Below, piece by piece: positions 13,982 through 21,258 of a stretch of DNA of 32,503 nt. A program made the position numbers and the translations under genes. The notes below the pieces were generated by a model. The model saw only the letters and a list, made by a program, of their open reading frames with translations. It had not been told where the DNA came from and made no database searches. Location of the stretch: the NCBI GenBank assembly GCA_934533005.1, contig CAKTBC010000012.1, forward strand, positions 1 through 32,503, read 5' to 3'. Every line of letters starts with the position of its first letter. Position 1 is the stretch's first letter. The stretch comes from an uncultured Oscillospiraceae bacterium (GTDB lineage Bacteria; Bacillota; Clostridia; Oscillospirales; Oscillospiraceae).

Positions 13982-14848
13982 ATGAAAGGAAACAGCGCGC
14001 GGCGTGAAAACATCCGCCGGTTCTGGCTGGCGCTTACGCGCCGGAAGATCGTTGTCGTCTGCCTGATCGTGATACTGTTCTTCACGCTCGTGGCGATCTT
14101 CGCGGACGTCATTGCCCCGTATGACCCCAACAAGCAGGACCTCTTCAACGTGTCTGCCGGCATCTCCAAGGAGCACTGGCTCGGCACAGACTCGCTCGGC
14201 CGCGACACCGTGAGCCGCCTGATTGCCGGTACGCGCGTTTCGATGGCGGTGGGTCTCGCGTCCATCTTCCTTGCAGGCATCGTCGGCATGCTCATCGGTC
14301 TCGTCATCGGCTATGTGGGCGGCCCGCTCGACATGGTCGTCATGCGCATCGCCGATGCACAGATGGCCATCCCTCCGCTCATTCAGGCCATGGCGCTCGG
14401 CGCCGTGATGAAGGGCGGCTTCTTCACGGTCGTCGTGTCCATCGCCGTGTCCACGCTGCCGACATACATCCGCCTCATGCGCGGCCAGGTACTCGCCGTC
14501 AAGGAGCAGGAATACATCCGTTCAAGCATCGCCGTCGGGTGCAAAACGCCCCGGCTGCTGCTCACGCACATTTTCCCGAACTGCCTCAACCCGCTGATCG
14601 TTCTCATCACGCAGAATCTCGGCGCAGCCATTCTGACGGAGGCCAACCTGAGCTTCCTCGGTCTCGGCATTGCTCCGCCGCAGGCCTCGTGGGGCGGCAT
14701 GGTCAGCATGGGCTATGACCAGCTTCTGCACCACCCCGAGCTGGCGCTCTCCCCCGGTATCTGCGTGATCCTTCTGGTGCTGGCGTTCAACATGGTCGGC
14801 GACGGTCTGCGCGACGCGCTCGACCCCCGTTTGAGAGGTGTGAAGTGA
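13982..14848 (+). CDS. ABC transporter permease, OppC/DppC type
   Basis: A 288-residue second permease with the cytoplasmic N-terminal extension typical of OppC, a first membrane segment VVVCLIVILFFTLVAIF, and the family signatures LGTDSLGRDTVSRLIAG and ANLSFLGLGIAPPQASWG. The EAA motif region is QEYIRSSIAVGCKTPRLLLTH. The ATG at 13982 has AGGAGG 7 bases upstream. The in-frame GTG at 13976 would overlap that site, so I rejected it. Its stop overlaps the ATPase start by one base (TGATG), indicating translational coupling. Confidence 0.92.
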   Translation: MKGNSARRENIRRFWLALTRRKIVVVCLIVILFFTLVAIFADVIAPYDPNKQDLFNVSAGISKEHWLGTDSLGRDTVSRLIAGTRVSMAVGLASIFLAGIVGMLIGLVIGYVGGPLDMVVMRIADAQMAIPPLIQAMALGAVMKGGFFTVVVSIAVSTLPTYIRLMRGQVLAVKEQEYIRSSIAVGCKTPRLLLTHIFPNCLNPLIVLITQNLGAAILTEANLSFLGLGIAPPQASWGGMVSMGYDQLLHHPELALSPGICVILLVLAFNMVGDGLRDALDPRLRGVK

Positions 14849-16881
14849 TGGAAACGAGAGACAACGATTACATTTACCGCGTAAAAGGGCTGCACACCGT
14901 TTTCCACACGCTCGACGGCGACGTGGTAGCCGTAGACGACGTGAGCTATGAGGTGCGCCGCGGCGAGATCATCGGCATCGTGGGCGAGAGCGGCTGCGGC
15001 AAGTCCGTCACGAACTTCTCCGCATTGCAGCTTTTGAAAATGCCTCCCGCGGAGATTGAGCAGGGCAAAGCCCTCTTCGATGGGCAGGATCTTTTGAAAA
15101 TGAAGAAAAACTCCCGGGAACTGCGCGACATCCGCGGCGACAAGGTGAGTATCATCTTTCAGGAGCCGATCATGTCGCTCAACCCGGTGCTCACCGTGGG
15201 CGACCAGATCGAAGAGACCATCCGCCTGCATCTGAAACTCGGGCGGAAGGAGGCGCGCGAGCGCGCCATGGAAATGCTGCGGCTCGTCGGCATTCCGGAC
15301 GTGGAGCAGCGCATCAACTACTACCCGCACCAGTTCTCCGGCGGCATGTGCCAGCGCGTGATGATTGCCATGGCCATCGCCTGCGACCCGGAAGTTCTCA
15401 TCGCCGACGAGGCAACGACCGCTCTGGACGTTACGACGCAGGAGCAGATCCTCGACCTTCTCAAGGAGATCGCCGACAAGCTGCACACCGCCATCATCCT
15501 CGTGACGCACAATCTCGGCGTCGTGGCGCGTTATGCTCAGCGCATCTACGTTATGTACGCCGGTCACGTGGTGGAGACCGGCCCGACGGATGAGATATTC
15601 AAAACACCGCTCCACCCCTATACGCTGGGTCTGCTCCACGCCGTACCCAAGCTGGACATGGACAAGGACGTCAGGCTCATCCCGATCGACGGCGCGCCGC
15701 CGCGCCTCATCAACAAGCCCAATCACTGCGACTTCTGGGTGCGCTGCCCGTTTGCCAACGACGCGTGCCGCGAAAAGCCGTATCCGGAAACGGTACAGCT
15801 TGCGCCGGAGCGCCGCGTTGCCTGCCACCGGTATCAGGAGATCACGGAGCTCCACAACCAGCGCCGCAGTGAGCGCGTTGCGCCGAACAGCGTTGACCGC
15901 ACCGGCGAGCCGCTGCTCCGCGTGGAAAACCTTGAGTTTGCCTACCCCGGTGCCAAAACGTTCTTCCACAAGAGCCCGGATGTGAAGATCCTTGACCGGA
16001 TCAACTTTGATCTCTACCCCGGAGAAACGCTCGGTCTCGTCGGTGAGAGCGGCTGCGGCAAGAGCACGGTGGCCAACTGCGTCATGCGCTTTTTAAAGCC
16101 GACCGGCGGGCGCATCGTCTTTGACGGCAACGATATAACCTCCATTTCCGAGCGCGAAATGTGGAAATACCGCAAGGATATCCAGATCGTCAGCCAGAAC
16201 CCCTTTGCCTCGATGGATCCGCGGCAGAGCGTCGGCAGCGTCATTGCCGAGCCGCTCGTCGTCCACAAGGTCTGCGCGAGCCGCGCCGAGCGCGACGCGC
16301 GCGTGCAGGAGCTCATGGAAATGGTAGGGCTTGACCCGATGATGAAGGACCGCATGCCGCACGAATTTTCTGGCGGCCAGCGCCAGCGCATCTGCATCGC
16401 CCGCGCGCTCGCCCTGCGGCCGAAGCTTCTCATCTGCGATGAGCCGATCTCCGCGCTGGATGTTTCCATTCAGGCACAGATCATCAACCTGTTCCGCTCG
16501 TTGCAGCAGCAGCTCGATCTGAGCTATCTCTTCATCGCGCACGATCTTTCGGTGGTGCGCCATATCAGCGACCGTATCGCCGTAATGTATCTCGGTCAGG
16601 TGGTGGAGTTTGCCGACTGGAAGAGCCTGTACGACGATCCGAAGCATCCTTACACCCGCGCGCTGATCTCCGCCGTTCCGACGCCCGACCCAGAGTTGGA
16701 ACGCACGAGAGAGCGCATCCGTCTCTCCGGCGAGGTGACGAGCGTACAGAACCGCATTGACGGCTGCAACTTTTCCGCCCGCTGCCCCCACGCCAGACCT
16801 GAATGCCGCACAACGCGGCCGGTGCTTGACAGCGTTTCGTCGGAGCACACCTGCGCCTGTATGCGTTGGAGGGAGCTGTGA
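14848..16881 (+). CDS. Fused OppD-OppF type ABC transporter ATPase
   Basis: A 677-residue protein carrying both nucleotide-binding domains of an oligopeptide-type importer on one chain. Domain 1 has Walker A GESGCGKS (46-53), signature FSGGM and Walker B VLIADEATTALD. Domain 2 has Walker A GESGCGKS (399-406), signature FSGGQRQR and Walker B LLICDEPISALD. Both domains end with the Cys-containing oligopeptide tail (RCPFANDAC and RCPHARPEC). The fusion removes the need for separate D and F genes and is common in some lineages, including sialic acid importers of this family. Start ATG 14848 overlaps the permease stop. The end overlaps the kinase GTG start by 4 bases. Confidence 0.94.
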   Translation: METRDNDYIYRVKGLHTVFHTLDGDVVAVDDVSYEVRRGEIIGIVGESGCGKSVTNFSALQLLKMPPAEIEQGKALFDGQDLLKMKKNSRELRDIRGDKVSIIFQEPIMSLNPVLTVGDQIEETIRLHLKLGRKEARERAMEMLRLVGIPDVEQRINYYPHQFSGGMCQRVMIAMAIACDPEVLIADEATTALDVTTQEQILDLLKEIADKLHTAIILVTHNLGVVARYAQRIYVMYAGHVVETGPTDEIFKTPLHPYTLGLLHAVPKLDMDKDVRLIPIDGAPPRLINKPNHCDFWVRCPFANDACREKPYPETVQLAPERRVACHRYQEITELHNQRRSERVAPNSVDRTGEPLLRVENLEFAYPGAKTFFHKSPDVKILDRINFDLYPGETLGLVGESGCGKSTVANCVMRFLKPTGGRIVFDGNDITSISEREMWKYRKDIQIVSQNPFASMDPRQSVGSVIAEPLVVHKVCASRAERDARVQELMEMVGLDPMMKDRMPHEFSGGQRQRICIARALALRPKLLICDEPISALDVSIQAQIINLFRSLQQQLDLSYLFIAHDLSVVRHISDRIAVMYLGQVVEFADWKSLYDDPKHPYTRALISAVPTPDPELERTRERIRLSGEVTSVQNRIDGCNFSARCPHARPECRTTRPVLDSVSSEHTCACMRWREL

Positions 16882-18119
16882 AGCAGAAGATGGATGGCAA
16901 AATGATATACATCGTGGCGGACGATCTGACCGGCGCGAACGATACCGCCATTCAGTACCGGAAAAACGGGCTGCGCGCCGCAACGCAGGTGCGCTTCATT
17001 CCCGAGGCGCTGCCTGCGCTCCGGACGAACTGCGGCGTGATCTCCATCAACGTGAACAGCCGCGCCATGGCGCCGGGCGAGGCATACCGCGCCAACTTCT
17101 GTGTTGCCGAAGCGATCCGCTCCGACGCCCGGTACATTTATAAAAAAATCGATTCCGTGTTCCGCGGCAACATCGTTCCGGAGCTGGAGGCGATCATGGA
17201 CGCCGCGCAGAGCAGGCTCTGCCTTCTCGCCCCGGCATACCCGGAAAATCACCGTACCTGTGTGGGCGGGATCGTCTATGTCAACGGTGAGGAGCTTCTG
17301 GACGCCGGAGAGTATCTCCGTGCCAGTCTCGGCCGCCGTCTCGCGCTGCTGCCGGTGGATGTGCTCCGCCGGGGCGGCGAGGCCGTCGCCGCGTATCTTG
17401 CAAAAAAGAAGAGCGAGGGCGCCTCGGTGTTCCTTTGCGATTCGGCGGACGCCGGAGACCTCCACATTCTCGCCGGTGCGGTGCAGGGCATGGAAAACGT
17501 GCTCTTCTCCGGCTCAGCCGGCTTTGCCGCAAGTCTCAGTGAGCTGTGCGCCGGTGAAGAAGCGCCCTTCCGCTGCCCGGAGGAGACCGGGCGCGTGCTC
17601 GTGGTCATCGGCACGCGGCACGCCGAGACCGCCGCGCAGGTAAAGCGGCTGCAAAGCGCAGCGGCGTATCCCGTCGTGTGCACCCGCGCGTGCGAACTCG
17701 CAGCCGGGGACGGCACGGTGCAGACGGCGTACGCCCGGCGTGTGAGCGAGCTGTTCCGCGAAGGAAACGACGTGGTCGTCCTTTTGATCGACAGTCTTCT
17801 GCTTGAATCCGAGGGCGGCACGCTCGACGCAGAAACGAGCAAGCTCGCCGAAAGTCTCGGATGCATCACACAGCAGGTGCTGCGCGTCAGCTCTGTGGGC
17901 GCGATGATCCTCTCCGGCGGCGACACGGCGTTTGCCGTGTGCCTTGCCAACAGCATCAACACGCTCTGGCCGGAAACGGAGATCGGAAAAGGCATCCCCG
18001 TGTGCGGCGCGGAGGTAAACGGCGAGCCGCTGCTGCTCGTGACAAAATCGGGCGGCTTCGGCGACGCGGACGCACTGCTGCGCGCGCTGTGCTTTCTTCA
18101 GCCGCAGCCGGTGCGATAA
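16878..18119 (+). CDS. Four-carbon acid sugar kinase family protein (DUF1537, DtnK/OtnK/DenK type)
   Basis: A 413-residue ATP-dependent kinase of the family that phosphorylates D-threonate, D-erythronate or 3-oxo-tetronate at O4. The N-terminal domain opens with the signature IVADDLTGANDTA and includes the substrate-side motif YKKIDSVFRGN. The C-terminal nucleotide-binding domain ends with the Gly-rich LSGGDTAFAV and LVTKSGGFG. The start is the GTG at 16878, overlapping the ATPase stop, with GGAGGGAG 2-5 bases upstream; an ATG at 16890 is possible. Together with the PdxA2-like gene at 23239 it forms the known tetronate module in which the 4-phosphate is oxidised and decarboxylated to dihydroxyacetone phosphate. 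The true substrate of this copy is unproven. Confidence 0.9.
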   Translation: MKQKMDGKMIYIVADDLTGANDTAIQYRKNGLRAATQVRFIPEALPALRTNCGVISINVNSRAMAPGEAYRANFCVAEAIRSDARYIYKKIDSVFRGNIVPELEAIMDAAQSRLCLLAPAYPENHRTCVGGIVYVNGEELLDAGEYLRASLGRRLALLPVDVLRRGGEAVAAYLAKKKSEGASVFLCDSADAGDLHILAGAVQGMENVLFSGSAGFAASLSELCAGEEAPFRCPEETGRVLVVIGTRHAETAAQVKRLQSAAAYPVVCTRACELAAGDGTVQTAYARRVSELFREGNDVVVLLIDSLLLESEGGTLDAETSKLAESLGCITQQVLRVSSVGAMILSGGDTAFAVCLANSINTLWPETEIGKGIPVCGAEVNGEPLLLVTKSGGFGDADALLRALCFLQPQPVR

Positions 18120-18137
18120 GAGAAAAGAGGACAAAAC

Positions 18138-19031
18138 ATGCAGGAACTCAAAGGCATCATTTCCGCGTTCATCACGCCGATGCATTCCAACGAAGAGATC
18201 AACGAAGCAGAACTCATAAACCAGGTCGAGCGGCAGATCGCCGCGGGCGCAGCCGCGGTGTTCTGCGGCGGCACGAACGGCGAGGGCTACGCCCTCTCGT
18301 TTGAGGAAAAGCTTCGCATCACCGCGCTGACGGCGGAGGCGGCCCGCGGCCGTGTACCGGTGCTCTCCGGCACCGGCTGCGTCACAACGCGCGAGACCGT
18401 TGCGCTCAGCCGCGCCGCCGCGGAAAACGGCGCGGACGCCGTATCGGTCGTGCTGCCGTATTTTGCCGCGGCGAGCCAGGACGAGCTTTACGCCCACTAT
18501 ATGGCCGTGGCCGACGCAGTGGATGTGCCGGTTCTCATCTACAACATCCCCGCCCGCACCGGCAACTGCATCGAGCCGGAAACCGTCGCGCGACTCGCGG
18601 AGCATCCGAACATTTACGGCATCAAGGACTCAAGCGGCGATTTTGCGCGCGTGCGCTCCTACATTGCCATTGGTGACGAGAAGATCCATGTCTACTGCGG
18701 CACGGATTCGCTCATTCTCGCCTCTTTGCGGGAGGGCGCAGCCGGCGCCATCAGTGCCGTTACGAACATTCTGCCCGAAATGGTGTATTCGATCTACCGC
18801 GGTTTCGTCTCCGGCGATCTCGCCGCGGCGCAGGCAGCGCAGGAGGGCATCCAGCCCATCCGTGACTGCTTCAAGCTCGGCAATCCCAACACGGTCGTCA
18901 AGCGCGCCGTTGAGCAGATGGGCTACCCGGTCGGCAAGCCGCGCCGTCCGTTCTGCGGTCTTTCCGCGGCAGCGGACGTTGCCATCACCGATACGATCGT
19001 GCGCTGCTATTCCCAGTACGTTCGGAGATAA
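18138..19031 (+). CDS. Class I lyase of the DapA/NanA family
   Basis: A 297-residue Schiff-base TIM-barrel lyase. Catalytic Lys163 lies in YGIKDSSGD, Tyr135 in IYNIPARTG, and the carboxylate-binding loop is GGTNGE (44-49). Family members include dihydrodipicolinate synthase, N-acetylneuraminate lyase and 2-keto-3-deoxy-sugar-acid aldolases. Most use pyruvate as one partner and differ in the second. The catabolic context argues against lysine synthesis and for retro-aldol cleavage of a 2-keto-3-deoxy acid or ulosonic acid. It begins behind AGAGGACAAAAC, 18 bases after the kinase stop, and is followed 12 bases later by the sialidase-fold gene. Subfamily assignment is uncertain. Confidence 0.88.
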   Translation: MQELKGIISAFITPMHSNEEINEAELINQVERQIAAGAAAVFCGGTNGEGYALSFEEKLRITALTAEAARGRVPVLSGTGCVTTRETVALSRAAAENGADAVSVVLPYFAAASQDELYAHYMAVADAVDVPVLIYNIPARTGNCIEPETVARLAEHPNIYGIKDSSGDFARVRSYIAIGDEKIHVYCGTDSLILASLREGAAGAISAVTNILPEMVYSIYRGFVSGDLAAAQAAQEGIQPIRDCFKLGNPNTVVKRAVEQMGYPVGKPRRPFCGLSAAADVAITDTIVRCYSQYVRR

Positions 19032-19043
19032 AAGGAGATACCC

Positions 19044-20201
19044 ATGAAGTTCATTCCGTATAAAACCGTAGAGCAGCCGGTAGACGGCCGGCTCTACGCC
19101 TATCCGCGGCGCGGCACGCTTGAAGCGCTGATCCCCACGCCGTTTCGCAGCAACCACGCCGTGTGCATGATCGAGCTCCGAAACGGAGACCTTCTCTGCG
19201 TCTGGTTTGCCGGGAGCGACGAGGGCAACGGCGATATCAGCATCGTCCAGTCCCGGTTCAGTGCGCTCACGCAGACCTGGAGCGACGCGGTGCAGATCAC
19301 GCACGACACGACCCGCGCCGAGCAGAATCCCTCCCTTTTCCGCCATCCCAACGGGGAGCTGTGGCTCGTATACGCCGCGCAGATCTCCCGGCAGGAGCTG
19401 ACGGGAGAGCGCTTCAATCTCCAATACACCGCCGTCATCCGCCGCATGATCTCGCGCGACGAGGGCGTCACCTGGTCCGAGCCGGAGCAGATGTTTGAGG
19501 AGACCGGCGCATTCTGCCGCCAGCCGATCCAGATTCTCTCCTCCGGCCGGTGGATCTTCGGCAACTGGATCTGCTATGACGATGACACTCGCAACGGCAG
19601 CGATATCAGCGTTGTGCGCATTTCCGACGACGAGGGTAAAACGTGGAAGCGCGTGGAGATCCCTGAAAGCCGCGGCTGTGTCCATGCGAACATCGTTGAG
19701 CTCGGCGACGGTACGCTCGTGGCGCTCTTCCGCAGCCGCGCGGCGGATCACATCTACCGCAGCGTATCCGCAAACGGCGGCGAGAGCTGGACGTCTCCCG
19801 AGGCCACGGAGCTTCCGAACAACAACGCCAGCATCGCGGCCATAGCTCTCGGTGGAGTGCGCATCGCGCTCATCTATAACGAGCAGAGCTTCAACGACGA
19901 CCGCAACGTTGTTCTCTGGCCATTTGAACGGAGCACCGTTTCCCTTGCTGTATCCGAGGACGGCGGCATCACATGGCCGTGGCGGCGCATTGTCGAACCG
20001 GGCGAGGGCTTTACCGGCACGGCGAATCTCCGCTGCAACCTCCGGTATGAATACCCCTATCTCTTCCGCGACACGGAAGGGAACCTCCATCTCAGCTACA
20101 CCTATGCCTCCCGCATCTGCATGAAGCACGTCATCGCGCCTTCGGACTGGGTATACGGCCAGAAGCAGGTATGGGACGGCGAGTGCAAGATGTGGGTCTG
20201 A
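19044..20201 (+). CDS. Sialidase-fold (BNR/Asp-box) protein, cytoplasmic
   Basis: A 385-residue six-bladed propeller candidate with four Asp-boxes: SRDEGVTW, SDDEGKTW, SANGGESW and SEDGGITW. This is the BNR/neuraminidase superfamily. There is no signal peptide or membrane anchor, so unlike most sialidases it should act in the cytoplasm. The classical FRIP motif near the N-terminus is not apparent (the region reads ALIPTPFRSNHA), so a role as exo-alpha-sialidase is doubtful. It could hydrolyse or isomerise another acid sugar, possibly an imported glycoside of an ulosonic acid. It starts behind AAAGGAGATACCC in the middle of the operon between the NanA-like lyase and the activase. Confidence 0.8.
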   Translation: MKFIPYKTVEQPVDGRLYAYPRRGTLEALIPTPFRSNHAVCMIELRNGDLLCVWFAGSDEGNGDISIVQSRFSALTQTWSDAVQITHDTTRAEQNPSLFRHPNGELWLVYAAQISRQELTGERFNLQYTAVIRRMISRDEGVTWSEPEQMFEETGAFCRQPIQILSSGRWIFGNWICYDDDTRNGSDISVVRISDDEGKTWKRVEIPESRGCVHANIVELGDGTLVALFRSRAADHIYRSVSANGGESWTSPEATELPNNNASIAAIALGGVRIALIYNEQSFNDDRNVVLWPFERSTVSLAVSEDGGITWPWRRIVEPGEGFTGTANLRCNLRYEYPYLFRDTEGNLHLSYTYASRICMKHVIAPSDWVYGQKQVWDGECKMWV

Positions 20202-20223
20202 CGAAGCTTTTTCTTCCTCCTTC

Positions 20224-20281
20224 CCTGCCGTATCGGCCCGGGCGGGCGCACTCACCCGTGTCCATCCGGCCGTGCGGCAGG
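20224..20281 (+). other. Interrupted inverted repeat before the activase gene
   Basis: CCTGCCG-tat-CGGCC (20224-20238) pairs with GGCCG-tg-CGGCAGG (20268-20281), giving about 12 paired bases with a small internal loop and a GC-rich apical part. No U-run follows, so it is more likely an mRNA processing or stability element in the 112-base gap than a terminator. It could lower or uncouple expression of the activase. Confidence 0.45.
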
Positions 20282-20313
20282 TCGATTTATAAAAAACGAA
20301 AGGGGATGTTAGC

Positions 20314-21258
20314 ATGGCGGTAGTTCTCCCTGCCCCCGGCGAGGCGCGAAATGTGACCGGCATCGTATTCAATATCCAGCACTACTGCATCCATGACGGA
20401 CCGGGCATCCGCACGAATGTGTTCGTGAAGGGTTGCCCGCTGCGGTGCATCTGGTGCGCCAACCCGGAATCCCAGCGCGTTCAGCCGGAGCTTTTGTACC
20501 GGAAAGACAAATGCACCGGCTGCGGCCGGTGTGCGGCCGTTTGTCCGGTGCATGCGATAACATTGAACGAAGGACGCGCCGCAACCAACCGCGCGCTTTG
20601 CAAAAGCTGCGGTCGGTGCGCGGAGGTCTGCCCCCACGAGGCGCGAACCATTGCCGGGGAAAGGAATACCGCCGGAGCGGTCGCTGATGAGGTGCTGGAG
20701 GAAAAACTCTTCTACGGCACGGAGGGCGGTGTTACCGTTACGGGCGGCGAGGCGTTTGCCCAGCCGGAATTCACCGGGGCGGTGCTTCAACTCTGCCGCG
20801 AGGGCGGCGTCACCACAGCAGTGGAAACGTGCGGCCAGTTTTCCTGGGAGCACGTTGCGCCGGTTTTCCGGAGCGTGGACTTTGTCCTTTTCGACATGAA
20901 GGAAATGGATGCGGAAAAGCACCGCGCCTTCACCGGCGTGACCAACGAGCGCATTCTTGAAAATCTCGAGCACATTTCGCGCGAGACCGCGTGTGAGATC
21001 TTCATCCGCTGCCCGGTCATCCCCGGGTGCAACGATACGGAATCCAACTACCGCGCGCTCGGCGCCTTTCTTCAGGAGCGCGGCATCCGCTTCCGGGAGA
21101 TTGACCTGCTGCCGTACCACAATCTCGGCGTAGGAAAACGCGAAGAGCTGGAAACGGCGGAGGAGGGGTTTGAGACCGTAACGCCTCCGCCGGAAAAGCT
21201 GGAATCGCTTCGGCAGATCCTGCTCGAGCGCGATCCCGGCTGGATCGTGACTTACTGA
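20314..21258 (+). CDS. Glycyl radical enzyme activating enzyme (radical SAM)
   Basis: A 314-residue radical S-adenosylmethionine activase that installs the glycyl radical on its partner, presumably the enzyme at 8807. The SAM cluster motif is Cys41-x3-Cys45-x2-Cys48 (CPLRCIWC). It is followed by an insert with two ferredoxin-type clusters, CTGCGRCAAVC (67-77) and CKSCGRCAEVC (96-106), as found in activases of dehydratase-type radical enzymes but not of pyruvate formate-lyase. The SAM-binding GGE motif is VTGGEAFAQ, where GGEP is more usual. The start at 20314 follows AAAGGGG. It is the last gene of the rightward series and overlaps the end of the convergent regulator by 7 bases. Confidence 0.93.
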   Translation: MAVVLPAPGEARNVTGIVFNIQHYCIHDGPGIRTNVFVKGCPLRCIWCANPESQRVQPELLYRKDKCTGCGRCAAVCPVHAITLNEGRAATNRALCKSCGRCAEVCPHEARTIAGERNTAGAVADEVLEEKLFYGTEGGVTVTGGEAFAQPEFTGAVLQLCREGGVTTAVETCGQFSWEHVAPVFRSVDFVLFDMKEMDAEKHRAFTGVTNERILENLEHISRETACEIFIRCPVIPGCNDTESNYRALGAFLQERGIRFREIDLLPYHNLGVGKREELETAEEGFETVTPPPEKLESLRQILLERDPGWIVTY

